Assembly: GCA_013152535.1 (NCBI GenBank) | Contig: JAADGE010000038.1 | Location: forward strand, 1-64,000 | Length of the DNA stretch: 64,000 nucleotides | Origin: Chlorobiota bacterium | Lineage (GTDB): Bacteria > Bacteroidota > Bacteroidia > Bacteroidales > JAADGE01 | Direction of reading: 5' to 3' | Shown here: one piece after another, positions 14,214 through 23,772 of the stretch | Layout: every line of letters begins with the position of its first letter | Numbering within the stretch: position 1 is the stretch's first letter | Made by a program: the position numbers and the translations under genes | The notes under the pieces: model-generated | Told to the model about the DNA's origin: nothing | The model's input: only the letters and a program-made list of their open reading frames with translations | Databases searched by the model: none

Positions 14214-17200
14214 TTATTTCAGATACATTTCTTTATCAATAATTCTTAATTTAATTTTGTTTCCGATTAAATACATAACAGGAACCATAATAAGAGTTAA
14301 GAAAGTGGCAAAAGTTAAACCGAAAATTACGGTCCAGGCCATCGGTCCCCAGAAAATGGCATTATCTCCGCCGAAATAAATATTCGGTGCAAAATGTGTT
14401 AACAGATTTGTAAAATCAATATTAAATCCGGTTGCCATAGGTAATAAACCGAGAATTGTTGTAATTGCCGTTAACAATACCGGACGCAAACGCGTTTTTC
14501 CGGCTCTTTTTAATATTTCAATAATTTCACTGTAAGGTAAATTATTTTTTTCTTTTATACCAAGTTCTTCTTTTTTTAATTTCTTCAGATAATCAATATA
14601 ATCAATCAAAACAATTGCATTATTAACAACAACACCGGCTAATGAAATAATTCCGATACCTGTCATTATCACTACAAAGTCCATTTTAAAAGTCGCTATC
14701 CCGCCAAAAACACCTATTGTACTGAATAATACACTCGTAAGAATAATAAACGGTTTGATTATTGAATTAAACTGCGTAACCATAATAATTAAAATTAAAG
14801 AAATCGCAATAAGCAGAGCTCTTACTAAAAAATCCATTGCTTCTTTTTGGTCTTGCTGTTCACCGGTTAAGTTAATTGCATAACCTTCGGGCAAGCTGTA
14901 TGATTTCAATACGGCTCGGATTTGTTTATTTACCGAATTTGAATTAAAACCTTCAAGAACATTTGATGAAATTGTTATAACTCTTTTTGTGTCAATACGT
15001 TTTATTGAACCGTAAGAGGTTGAATACGAATAATCGGCAACAGCCGAAATCGGAATATGTACAAATTTTCCTCTTTTGTTTCTGAAAGTAATAATTTGGT
15101 TCATAAGAACTGAAATATCATTTCGGTATTTCTTTGAAAGTTGAATTTGAATGGGGTATTTATCTTCACCTACTTTAAAATCCGAAACTTCTTTTCCGAA
15201 TAATGCCGTTCTTATTGTTCCGGCAATTTGTCCGGTTGATAAGCCAAATCGTCTTGCTTTTTCACGATTAATATTAATAAGAAGCTCAGGTTTTCCTGCA
15301 TCCAAATCGGTTTTTAAGCCTTCAATACCTTCTATTCCGGAAGAATTTAATAAATATACAATACTGTCGCTCAAATTAATGAGTGTATTGAAATCTTCTC
15401 CGGATATTTCAATATTAACAGCTTTTCCGGTAGGCGGTCCCATCTGGTTTTTATCAATAGAAATACTCACTCCGGGATATTTTCCGATAAGTTTTTCAGC
15501 TAATTTTTTCTGCAAAATTGTTGTATTTTTGCCTCTTCTCAGTTCATATTCAATAAAGTTAATCGTTGTTATTGATTTATTAGGTGTTGTTCCGAAAGCG
15601 GTTTCATGTTCTCCTACGGCTCCTTTTCCTATTGTTGATAAAACAGATTCAATAATATCGGAAAATCCGGTTTTATCAATAACTTTATTAACATCTTTTT
15701 CTATCAGATAAGTAATTGAATCCGTTTTAGTAATATCAGAGCCTAAAGGAAGTTCTGTTTTTATCACCAAATATTTTGGTTCGTTTACGGGAAATAAATC
15801 TACCTTCGGTTGTCGAATTTGCAGAAAACCCATTGTTAAAATCAGAATCAAAAATGTACCCAATAAAAACAATGTCGGTTTTTTCCCCGATAATGCAAAA
15901 CTTAAAAAACGTGAATAAGATTTCTCCAGGCGTGTTAATAATTCTCGTTGAAACCAAACGGATAAATCATAAAAAATAATATAATTCAGGAATGTTATTA
16001 AAGCAATAATAATCAGAAAGCTTGCAACACCGTTAATTCCGAAAATATATAAGGGAATTGCTAAACCGACAGCAACAGCCAAAATCCAAAAAGTTCTTTT
16101 TTTAGGCGGTTTACTTTCTTTTTTCTTAGAAAAACTTGCCGTAACAACCGGAATAATTATAAGTGCTACAAATAAAGATGCTGTCATTACCACAACTAAG
16201 GTAATGGGTAAATATTTCATAAAATTACCAATCAAACCCGGCCAATATATTAAAGGAATAAATGCAGCCAAAGTGGTTGCCGTAGAAGCTATAATTGCCC
16301 AAGCAATTTCTCCTACAGCCAATTTTGCTGCCTGATACATTGAATAACCCTGTGAAACAAAACGAAAAATATTTTCTACCGCTACAATGGCATTATCCAC
16401 CAGCATTCCGAGTGCGAGAATTAACCCGAAGAGTATCATCATATTAATGGAAATTCCCATTGCATTAAGAACCACAAACGATATTAACATTGAAGTAGGA
16501 ATTGCTAAGCCGACATAAACAGCATTTCGGGTTCCGAGGAAGAAAAATAAAATTGACATTACAAAAATCATCCCCATTATGATGCTGTTTTCCAAATTTT
16601 TTATCATTTTTCTGACCATATCCGATTGGTCATTGGTAATTTTAATATCCAAATTTTGAGGTAATTCGGTTTTTTTTGCCTGTGCCAAAATTTGCATAAT
16701 TTGATCGGTTGCATTTAAAAGATTTTCACCGCTTTTTTTAATAATTTGCAATGATACAACCGAATAACCGTTTAATCGTGCAATACTCTGAACATCTTTA
16801 AACCCGTCAATTACTTTTCCGTCTTCTAAAATATCTCTTAAATAAACCGCTTTGCCCTTTTCACTTTTAATAATAATATTATCAATTTGTTGAATATTGT
16901 TAAATTCGCCGACTGTTCTTACCGATCGACGTGTTCCGTTTAAAATAATATCACCGCCCGAAACAGACATGTTTTCATATTTTACGGCATCTTCAATATC
17001 TTTAAAACTCAACTTATAAGCATCCATTTTTTCTTTATCGATATTCAGTCTGATAAGTCTGTCTTCAACTCCCTTAATATTAACTTTTGAAATTTCCGGA
17101 ATATCTTCAATTTCATCTTGTAACTTTTCGGCATAATTTTTTAATTCTTCGGAAGAAAAATCACCGGAGAGGTTGACATTAATAATAGGAAATTCAGACA

Positions 17201-17627
17201 TGTCAATATCCATAACCATCGGTTCAACAGGCAAATCATCCGGTAAATCACCTTTTGCTCTGTCAACGGCATCTTTTACATCCTGTAACGCGGCTTTTAA
17301 ATCAACTCCGGAATTAAAATCAACAATAATATCCGAATTATCTTGTGAAGAAGTAGAACTTAATTTTTTAATATTTTTAATGGTATGAATTTCCTTTTCG
17401 AGCGGTTTGGTAACTAAATTTTCCATATCTGCCGGCGGATTTCCGGGATATACGGTTTTTACGATAATTTTTGGCAAAACAACATCCGGAAACATTTCTT
17501 TCGGCATTGTTTGATAAGCAAAAAAACCGGCAAAAACCAAAATAATTAAAGTTAAGTAAACTGTATTGGCGTTATCAAGAGCCCAAGTTGTGAGTTTAAA
17601 TTCTCTTGTGATTTTCTTTTTCGACAT
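14214..17627 (-). CDS. RND-family multidrug efflux pump, inner-membrane subunit
   Basis: 1137 aa. It has the complete HAE1/AcrB-type architecture: TM1 near the N terminus (TVYLTLIILVFAGFFAYQTMPKEMFPDV), a large porter loop, TM2-6 with GLILALGMLVDNAIVAVENIFR in TM4, a second porter loop (about 620-920), and TM8-12 ending VMYLIGNKIKLRI. The first of the two TM4 aspartates of AcrB is present, while the second is Asn (VDN), a common variant. It exports toxic small molecules using the proton gradient together with the upstream adaptor and TolC-like channel. It is the last gene of a tetR-tolC-adaptor-RND operon, 25 bp after the adaptor. Confidence 0.93.
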   Translation of the reverse strand: MSKKKITREFKLTTWALDNANTVYLTLIILVFAGFFAYQTMPKEMFPDVVLPKIIVKTVYPGNPPADMENLVTKPLEKEIHTIKNIKKLSSTSSQDNSDIIVDFNSGVDLKAALQDVKDAVDRAKGDLPDDLPVEPMVMDIDMSEFPIINVNLSGDFSSEELKNYAEKLQDEIEDIPEISKVNIKGVEDRLIRLNIDKEKMDAYKLSFKDIEDAVKYENMSVSGGDIILNGTRRSVRTVGEFNNIQQIDNIIIKSEKGKAVYLRDILEDGKVIDGFKDVQSIARLNGYSVVSLQIIKKSGENLLNATDQIMQILAQAKKTELPQNLDIKITNDQSDMVRKMIKNLENSIIMGMIFVMSILFFFLGTRNAVYVGLAIPTSMLISFVVLNAMGISINMMILFGLILALGMLVDNAIVAVENIFRFVSQGYSMYQAAKLAVGEIAWAIIASTATTLAAFIPLIYWPGLIGNFMKYLPITLVVVMTASLFVALIIIPVVTASFSKKKESKPPKKRTFWILAVAVGLAIPLYIFGINGVASFLIIIALITFLNYIIFYDLSVWFQRELLTRLEKSYSRFLSFALSGKKPTLFLLGTFLILILTMGFLQIRQPKVDLFPVNEPKYLVIKTELPLGSDITKTDSITYLIEKDVNKVIDKTGFSDIIESVLSTIGKGAVGEHETAFGTTPNKSITTINFIEYELRRGKNTTILQKKLAEKLIGKYPGVSISIDKNQMGPPTGKAVNIEISGEDFNTLINLSDSIVYLLNSSGIEGIEGLKTDLDAGKPELLININREKARRFGLSTGQIAGTIRTALFGKEVSDFKVGEDKYPIQIQLSKKYRNDISVLMNQIITFRNKRGKFVHIPISAVADYSYSTSYGSIKRIDTKRVITISSNVLEGFNSNSVNKQIRAVLKSYSLPEGYAINLTGEQQDQKEAMDFLVRALLIAISLILIIMVTQFNSIIKPFIILTSVLFSTIGVFGGIATFKMDFVVIMTGIGIISLAGVVVNNAIVLIDYIDYLKKLKKEELGIKEKNNLPYSEIIEILKRAGKTRLRPVLLTAITTILGLLPMATGFNIDFTNLLTHFAPNIYFGGDNAIFWGPMAWTVIFGLTFATFLTLIMVPVMYLIGNKIKLRIIDKEMYLK

Positions 17628-17652
17628 AATATTCTGACTGAAAGTGAAAAAA

Positions 17653-18759
17653 TTATTTAATTGTAACTTCCTGATTATTACTCACTAAATTATAGCCCTC
17701 AACAATCACTGAATCTCCTTCTTCAAGTCCTTTTTTAATAATAAGTTTATCTCCGATAATAAATGATGTTTTCACATACACTTTTTCCGCTACATAATTA
17801 TTATTTTTTTTTCGTGCAATAAAAACATAATCGCCCTTTGTATCTTTTTTAACAATTATTGAAGGTACGGAAATATCATTTCCTTTATAATCAGCCAAAC
17901 GTATTTGTGCGATCATATTTGGTTTTATTTCATTTTTTGTATTATTAAAATCAACCTGAACTTTGAACGTTCTGTTAATTGAATTAATGACATTACCGGT
18001 TCGTGCAACTTTTGTCAGAATATCTGCTCCGGGATACGCCGGAAAACTCAACAATACAGAATCTCCGGAATGAATATCAGGCAAATATTTTTCAGAAACA
18101 TCTGCATCAGCTTCCATTCTGTGTAAATTGACCAAATTAATTACCGGTCTTCCCGGTGCGGCAAGTTCACCTTCTTTCAGATAAATCTCATCTATAATTC
18201 CCGAAAAGGGTGCTTTAATAATTGTTAAGCCTAATTGTGTGTTTAAAGTTTTTAATTTGTCGTTTAAACTCTCCTTTCTGTTTTTTGCTTCTAAATAATC
18301 TAATTCTTTTCCTATTTTTTTATCCCAAAGTTTCTTTTGTTTATTATAAATCGTTGTTGCCAAATCCAACCCTGTTTTAACTTCTTCGATACTGCTTTGT
18401 AATACGGCTGCATTTAACCGGATTAAAATTTGCCCTTGTTTAACAACTTGCCCTTCTTTAACATAAATATGTTTTATTTCCCCGTTCATTTCGGGCGAAA
18501 TATTTGCTTGTTCTTTTGCTTGAACATAAGCAGTTGCATTAAAATAATGCGTTAAAGGTTTTTTCTTTAATTCGATGACTCTTACATTAACCGAATTATT
18601 TTTAGAAATACCGGTTTGCATTGTATCCAATTGTTTTTGTAATTCGACTATCTTTTCTTTATAGTCAGCTATTTTGCTTTGTATTGTTTCCGGTGTTTCA
18701 TTTTTAGCACATGCACCGAAAAACAAGGTAATTATTATCAGAATACTTATTTTCTTCAT
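17653..18759 (-). CDS. RND efflux periplasmic adaptor (membrane fusion) lipoprotein
   Basis: 368 aa. Signal peptide with lipobox FGAC (Cys about 17), then a short coiled coil (IQSKIADYKEKIVELQKQLD), a lipoyl half-motif (ANISPEMNGEIKHIYVKEGQVVKQGQILIRL), a helical hairpin (about 115-170), the second lipoyl half (LTIIKAPFSGIIDEIYLKEGELAAPG) and the beta-barrel and membrane-proximal domains (IGDKLIIKKGLEEGDSVIVEG). It bridges the pump and the outer-membrane channel. Gene order and spacing show it belongs to the same transcript. Confidence 0.93.
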   Translation of the reverse strand: MKKISILIIITLFFGACAKNETPETIQSKIADYKEKIVELQKQLDTMQTGISKNNSVNVRVIELKKKPLTHYFNATAYVQAKEQANISPEMNGEIKHIYVKEGQVVKQGQILIRLNAAVLQSSIEEVKTGLDLATTIYNKQKKLWDKKIGKELDYLEAKNRKESLNDKLKTLNTQLGLTIIKAPFSGIIDEIYLKEGELAAPGRPVINLVNLHRMEADADVSEKYLPDIHSGDSVLLSFPAYPGADILTKVARTGNVINSINRTFKVQVDFNNTKNEIKPNMIAQIRLADYKGNDISVPSIIVKKDTKGDYVFIARKKNNNYVAEKVYVKTSFIIGDKLIIKKGLEEGDSVIVEGYNLVSNNQEVTIK

Positions 18760-18804
18760 TTTCTTTATATTGTATTAATTAAAATATTTCTGCTTATGTT
18801 GAAT

Positions 18805-20220
18805 TTATAATAAGTTCATTAATTTTTTTAATTTTATATTTTCGTCTATTAAGTTATTCAGAGATTGATAATACTTTGATAAGGCTTGAAAATATTGAGT
18901 TTGAGTTTGTGTTAATGTCATACTTGAAACTGTTCCGACTTTAAACTTAATTAAACTGTTTTTGAATATTTTTTCAGCCAGGTAACGATTTTCCGAATTA
19001 TTTTTTACTGTATTTAATGCCGTTTGATAATCGGAACGTATTTGAGCATTGTTTAACAATAATGCTTGTTCAGTTTGTTGCTTTAAGTTACGCTTTTCTT
19101 CTAAATCAAACTGTGCTTGTTTTATTTTGGCATATCTTTTACCGCTGCTGAAAATAGGAATACTAACTTGTATCCCCCATAATGAAGTCGGATACCAATT
19201 AGCTTTTTCGGTAAGCAAATTCAAAGAATCACTCATTGCTTTGTTACTGTATGAATAGAATGCCGCAATACTCGGCAAATATTTGGTTTTCTCTCTTTGC
19301 AGACTTAAATCCGATAAGTTTTCCTGAACTTGTATAAGTCGATAATCAATGTTTTGATTAACATTAAACGCATCATTTAAAATAGTGCTTTCTTCAATTT
19401 CATTTACGGCATCCTGCAGTGTTCCGGAAATATTAACAGATTTATTATAATCTATTCCTGCCTGAAATTTTAAGAGTCTGTATAAAATATCTTTTTGTTT
19501 TTTAAAAGTTATTATTGAATTTTCGGTATTTTGAAGATTTAATTTCAATTGTTGAATATCTGTTTCTTCAACAAAACCGGATTTGTATAACGCTTGTGTT
19601 TCTTCATATAATTTATTAATATTTTTATAAACAGAATCCAAAACAGTAAGACTTTCTTCCGTTACTAAAATCAAATACCATGTTTTTTCGATATTTTCTT
19701 TAACCGTTAAAATGCTTTTTTCTTTGGCTCGCTGCGACAAACTCAAATATATTTTTGACGCTTTTAAACCCACAATATATTCGCCGCTGAAAACAAGTTG
19801 AGTTGCCGATAATTTCCAATCGACATTATGCTTGCTGCCGAATTGAACGGGAATTTTACCGCCCGATTGAAACGGTGCTAAAGGAGTAAGTCCGAATGCA
19901 TTGGTATTTACATCATACACTGCCGGAGCAATAAAATTTGGCATCAATTGTGTGGGAATATCAGGAAAATTTTGATATTCTGCCGAACCCGAAATTTGAG
20001 GTAATCCGATAGCCGTTGTTTCCCATTTTTGAGCCTTGGCTTTTCGAATATCTAAATCGGCATTTTTTACTTCGTAACTGTGCTCAACAGCATAGTTTTT
20101 TAAATCAGCCAAAGTAAAAACAGTCGTTGTATCCGTAATTTTATTTTGAGCTTTTACGGGATAAAAACTCAGTTCAAAAAAAACAATGATAATTATTAAT
20201 ATAAAATTCCTTTTTTTCAT
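18805..20220 (-). CDS. TolC-family outer-membrane channel of the RND system
   Basis: 471 aa. Signal peptide (IIIVFFELSFYPVKAQ), then the two-repeat OEP architecture: TLADLKNYAVEHSYEVKNADLDIRKAKAQKWETTAIGLPQISG in the first, SLQREKTKYLPSIAAFYSYSN and IPIFSSGKRYAKIKQAQFDLEEKRN in the second. It is the outer-membrane exit duct of the adjacent RND pump. Its ATG overlaps the stop of tetR (TGATG), so the two are translationally coupled, and the adaptor follows 45 bp downstream. Confidence 0.92.
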   Translation of the reverse strand: MKKRNFILIIIIVFFELSFYPVKAQNKITDTTTVFTLADLKNYAVEHSYEVKNADLDIRKAKAQKWETTAIGLPQISGSAEYQNFPDIPTQLMPNFIAPAVYDVNTNAFGLTPLAPFQSGGKIPVQFGSKHNVDWKLSATQLVFSGEYIVGLKASKIYLSLSQRAKEKSILTVKENIEKTWYLILVTEESLTVLDSVYKNINKLYEETQALYKSGFVEETDIQQLKLNLQNTENSIITFKKQKDILYRLLKFQAGIDYNKSVNISGTLQDAVNEIEESTILNDAFNVNQNIDYRLIQVQENLSDLSLQREKTKYLPSIAAFYSYSNKAMSDSLNLLTEKANWYPTSLWGIQVSIPIFSSGKRYAKIKQAQFDLEEKRNLKQQTEQALLLNNAQIRSDYQTALNTVKNNSENRYLAEKIFKNSLIKFKVGTVSSMTLTQTQTQYFQALSKYYQSLNNLIDENIKLKKLMNLL

Positions 20221-20831
20221 CAGTCTAATTCTTTAATTTTTTCATTTAATAATTTGATTCCTCTCGGGCTGCAAATAGCCCTGAGATGATAAATAAACAT
20301 TTGCTTTACGGCTTTAGGTTTAATAAATTCTTTATATGAAACTACCGAATTTTCAATTTTTTGAACCTGAAGAATCACACGTTGTTTCGCAATTAGGTCA
20401 ATATCAATATCATCAGAATACAAACCTTCATTAATTCCTTTTTTCATATTCTGAATCATCATTTTATAAACATGTTCAGATTTTTGTTCTGAAAGTTCAC
20501 GATGAATAATCGGATAATATTTTAACAAATCATGCTCAACAGCAGGATTATGATTTTTAATCATTTTTATTAAGTTTTTTTGAATTTCAAAAATTTCTTC
20601 AACAGCATTTAATCCTTCATCAAGAATTCCTAAAAATTTTTTCCCGTGCTTTGAATATTCATATTCCAAAACATGTTTTAACAAATCAAGTTTATCATTA
20701 ACAAAGTTGTACAGAGTTTTTTTGGAAATCATACATTCATGTGCAACATCGTCCATAGTTACACTTTTAATGCCGAATTTATGATACAAATTCGCAGCTG
20801 TTTCAATTATTTTTCTTAAAGTTTCTTCCAT
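20220..20831 (-). CDS. TetR-family repressor of the efflux operon
   Basis: 203 aa. The N-terminal TetR helix-turn-helix is clear: AANLYHKFGIKSVTMDDVAHECMISKKTLYNFVNDKLDLLKHVLEYEY. The C-terminal ligand-sensing domain is divergent and ends in a basic helix (INEKIKELD). It is the first gene of the operon it presumably represses. A 30-bp inverted repeat (AGGAAACA-N14-TGTTTCCT) lies just upstream of its -7 element and is the likely operator. The inducer is unknown. Confidence 0.88.
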   Translation of the reverse strand: MEETLRKIIETAANLYHKFGIKSVTMDDVAHECMISKKTLYNFVNDKLDLLKHVLEYEYSKHGKKFLGILDEGLNAVEEIFEIQKNLIKMIKNHNPAVEHDLLKYYPIIHRELSEQKSEHVYKMMIQNMKKGINEGLYSDDIDIDLIAKQRVILQVQKIENSVVSYKEFIKPKAVKQMFIYHLRAICSPRGIKLLNEKIKELD

Positions 20832-20852
20832 TCTTTATTAAATTCTAGGGTG

Positions 20853-20860
20853 CAAATATA
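20853..20860 (-). promoter_or_regulatory. -7 element of the tetR-efflux operon
   Basis: TATATTTG on the minus strand, 22 nt before the tetR ATG. Confidence 0.6.
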
Positions 20861-20876
20861 TGAAACATTTTTTATT

Positions 20877-20906
20877 AGGAAACATTTTATGTGTAAATTG
20901 TTTCCT
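20877..20906. promoter_or_regulatory. Probable TetR operator
   Basis: AGGAAACA-N14-TGTTTCCT has perfect 8-bp arms around a partly symmetrical centre (TTTTATGTGTAAAT). It covers the expected -33 region of the tetR promoter. A further GAAACATTTT copy lies at 20862-20871. The position fits autorepression; binding itself is inference. Confidence 0.5.
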
Positions 20907-21191
20907 GAAAGTTTTTTTTCAAATTAAACCTCTTTGTTTATTTAATAGTTTCAGTCTCATATCCGAAAAATTTTATATTTTCATCATTTAACAGTATTTG
21001 TATTGAAACAGAAAACCTTACATATGTAAACATATTATTAATGATAAAAAGACATTTGCCGTTTATCATAAGTTCGCATGCAAGATGTTATACAACATAT
21101 ATTTATGCAGCAACTCATATTTTTTATTTATATAAAATATATTCACATCTCAAAAATCACATTATAATTAAGATTTATTAACATTTTTTCG

Positions 21192-21199
21192 TAAATTTG
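21192..21199 (+). promoter_or_regulatory. -7 element of the 21270 lipoprotein gene
   Basis: TAAATTTG followed by a roughly 70-nt AT-rich leader to the ATG at 21270. Confidence 0.55.
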
Positions 21200-21269
21200 C
21201 ACAATCAATTCATTTGCTTTGCGTTTATGACATTGAAAATTTTAATTTATTAACTAAATTGTGAATATT

Positions 21270-22190
21270 ATGAAAAAAATTAATGTTTTAATTATTGCAG
21301 TGATTACCGTTGTTGCTGCTTTTATGACAAGTTGTAAAAATGATTCTATAGATTTTGCCAGTCCGATTGTAACTTTTGTGAACGGTAATCAAACCGTTAT
21401 GGCTAACTCAGATGTTGCAATCAGCGGCAGTATTCTTGCCCCTGCAGGAATTAAACAAATTGTCTATTTTAAAGACGACACTTCGTTCGGAGATGTTATT
21501 ACAAAAGGTTTTGACAGTGATACTGCTACAAATTTCAGTGTCAGTATTCCTGCCGATCAAGTTACTTCAACATTTACATTTGAAGTTCAAGTTACGGATA
21601 AAAATGATAAAATCGGAAAAGGTTCTGTAACCGTAACCGTTCAACTCGGAGATCCCGTTGTAAAATTCTCAGGTTTAAAAATGTATTCTGCCCAAGCAGG
21701 GATATACGGCGACGGCGACTATGCCTCTTTAACTATTTTCCATACATGGAATCACAGTGATGCATCAGCAAGTGCTGATACAATTGCTGTTATAGATGTA
21801 TGGTATTACAACGGAAATTACACAAAAGATTTAGGCGGAACCCCGCATTTAGTTTCTCCTGATACCAAAACTACAACTTATCCAACTCATGACGGTTTAG
21901 TTCTTACTAATGCCAAATCTACCAAATTAAGAATTTTGACTTCAACAGAAGCTGCAGATTTTTCAGATTGGGCAAATATCAATGATGATTATTTAATTGC
22001 AAATATTGATATGTCGAATGCGGTCAAAAATGTAGGTGGTTTTGCTCAAGGTGATATTATTGCGTTTCAATTAGCAGACGGCAAAAAAGGTGTTATGAAA
22101 GCCGTTGGCGGAACAGCAGGTTCCGGAAGTACTGATTATATTCTTGTTGATGTTATTGTTCAGGAACAAGCAGCACCCGTAACAAAATAA
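21270..22190 (+). CDS. Exported lipoprotein with Ig-like N-terminal region
   Basis: 306 aa from the ATG at 21270; the track's GTG at 21261 adds only MNI before the signal peptide. Lipobox MTSC is followed by KNDSIDFASPIVTFVNGNQTVMANSDVAISGSILAPAGIKQIVYFKDD, which resembles a surface Ig/Big-type beta-sandwich domain (about 30-130). A second beta-rich domain follows (VVKFSGLKMYSAQAG... to DYILVDVIVQ) that I do not recognise. It is likely a cell-surface protein, perhaps for binding a polymer. It is a single gene with promoter and terminator. Confidence 0.7.
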   Translation: MKKINVLIIAVITVVAAFMTSCKNDSIDFASPIVTFVNGNQTVMANSDVAISGSILAPAGIKQIVYFKDDTSFGDVITKGFDSDTATNFSVSIPADQVTSTFTFEVQVTDKNDKIGKGSVTVTVQLGDPVVKFSGLKMYSAQAGIYGDGDYASLTIFHTWNHSDASASADTIAVIDVWYYNGNYTKDLGGTPHLVSPDTKTTTYPTHDGLVLTNAKSTKLRILTSTEAADFSDWANINDDYLIANIDMSNAVKNVGGFAQGDIIAFQLADGKKGVMKAVGGTAGSGSTDYILVDVIVQEQAAPVTK

Positions 22191-22212
22191 TTTTAATAAA
22201 AACATTTTACAG

Positions 22213-22239
22213 AAGAGAGGTTTACGCCTCTCTTTTTTT
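22213..22239 (+). terminator. Terminator after the lipoprotein gene
   Basis: AGAGAGG-TTTACG-CCTCTCT followed by a run of T. Confidence 0.85.
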
Positions 22240-22287
22240 ATATATTTATGAATGTTTTTATACTTTTGAGATTTAAAATTCAAAAAA

Positions 22288-23721
22288 ATGCACAGGAATA
22301 TTGTTCCGAAATTAAAAAAAATATTTAAACAAAAATTTAGCGAAGATGTTTTATATATTGAAGAATTGCCGGTATCGGGTTCTTCAAGGATTTATTTTCG
22401 GCTAAAAAGTAAAAATCTGTCCGCGATTGCAACATATAACACGGATTTAAAGGAAAATAAAGCATTTCTTCATATCTCGGACATATTTAAAAAACACGGA
22501 ATTAATGTTCCTGAAATATATGCGGAAGACAACATTATTTATTTGCAGGAAGATTTGGGTGATGAAACTTTGTTTCAACGAATCCGTAAAATAAGAAATA
22601 CCGACAATTTCCCGGAAGAATTAGTTGATTTGTATAAAAAAACCATTGAACAACTTGCCGAACTGCAAATCAATGCAGGCAAAGAAATTGATTATTCCTT
22701 GTGTTATCCGCGTGCTGCATTTGACAGACAATCAATTTTTTGGGATTTGAATTATTTCAAATATAATTTCTTAAAATTTACTGATGTTACTTTTAACGAA
22801 CAACTTTTAGAAACTGATTTCAATACTTTTTCGGATTATCTGTTAAAACCCGATACCGATTTTTTCCTTTATCGAGATTTTCAGTCAAGAAATATAATGT
22901 TGCACAATAACAAAATTTATTTTATTGATTATCAGGGCGGCAGAAAAGGTGCATTGCAATACGATTTAGCTTCTTTGCTTTATGATGCAAAAGCAGATAT
23001 TCCCGAAAAGATTAGAACTGAACTTACAGAATATTACATAAATTATGTCAGTCAAATAATTCCTATTGATAAAAACGAATTTTATGACTATTACTATGCT
23101 TATGCACTTATAAGAATTATGCAAGCTATGGGTGCATACGGTTTCAGAGGATTGTATGAAAGAAAACAACATTTTATCGACAGTATTCCGTTCGGATTAA
23201 AAAACTTAAAAGAAGTATTGCCGAAAGTTAAGATTTTAAACAAAATGTCGGAATTAAAACGCATTTTATCCGAACTTCCGAATTCAGAAAAGTTAAAAAC
23301 CATTATGAAAGAAAATAAATTAACCGTAACAATTAAAAGTTTTTCCTATAAAAGAGGCATTCCTTATGACCAAACAGGAAACGGCGGCGGACATATTTTT
23401 GATTGTCGTATTATTAATAATCCGGGAAGAATCGAAAAATACAAAAAACTATGGGGAAAAGATAAAGAAGTTATTGAATTTCTGGAAAATGAAAATGATA
23501 CTCATTTGTTTTTCAATACGATAAAGGAAATTTTGAATATTTCAGTAACAAATTATCAATCAAGAGGGTTTCAAAATTTATCGGTCAATTTCGGATGCAC
23601 AGGCGGACAACATCGCTCGGTATTTTTTGCCGAAAAAACAGCTGAATTTTTAAAAAATAATTTTGATTTGAATGTTGAACTTTTACACACAGAGATTTCA
23701 TACCCGGAACTTGCAATCTGA
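22288..23721 (+). CDS. Phosphotransferase (APH/AmgK-like) fused to a RapZ C-terminal domain
   Basis: 477 aa in two parts. Residues 1 to about 330 are an aminoglycoside-phosphotransferase-fold kinase: IATYNTDLKENKAFLHISDIFKKHGINVPEIYAED, IYLQEDLGDETLF, catalytic loop FFLYRDFQSRNIML and metal site YFIDYQGGRKGALQYDLASLLYD. This resembles AmgK-type cell-wall sugar kinases. From about 345 the protein has the C-terminal half of RapZ: KSFSYKRGIPYDQTGNGGGHIFDCR and NFGCTGGQHRSVFFAE; in enterobacteria this half binds GlcN6P and the small RNA GlmZ. The RapZ N-terminal P-loop domain is absent. A sugar-sensing kinase role is inference. Confidence 0.85.
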   Translation: MHRNIVPKLKKIFKQKFSEDVLYIEELPVSGSSRIYFRLKSKNLSAIATYNTDLKENKAFLHISDIFKKHGINVPEIYAEDNIIYLQEDLGDETLFQRIRKIRNTDNFPEELVDLYKKTIEQLAELQINAGKEIDYSLCYPRAAFDRQSIFWDLNYFKYNFLKFTDVTFNEQLLETDFNTFSDYLLKPDTDFFLYRDFQSRNIMLHNNKIYFIDYQGGRKGALQYDLASLLYDAKADIPEKIRTELTEYYINYVSQIIPIDKNEFYDYYYAYALIRIMQAMGAYGFRGLYERKQHFIDSIPFGLKNLKEVLPKVKILNKMSELKRILSELPNSEKLKTIMKENKLTVTIKSFSYKRGIPYDQTGNGGGHIFDCRIINNPGRIEKYKKLWGKDKEVIEFLENENDTHLFFNTIKEILNISVTNYQSRGFQNLSVNFGCTGGQHRSVFFAEKTAEFLKNNFDLNVELLHTEISYPELAI

Positions 23722-23772
23722 GACCTGTAATCTTATATAAAAACCAACTAAACGGCTAAATATCTGTCAAAA

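Larger units (their letters stand above)
20832..21260. other. 429-bp intergenic region between divergent tetR and lipoprotein genes
   Basis: It holds the tetR promoter and the AGGAAACA/TGTTTCCT operator at the left end, and the TAAATTTG -7 element of the lipoprotein gene at the right end. The AT-rich middle (about 20930-21180) shows no ORF, strong hairpin or RNA gene that I can support. Confidence 0.6.

Noticed and set aside
15151-15711. 186-aa plus-strand ORF opposite the RND pump gene
   Set aside because: Antisense shadow without domain or promoter.
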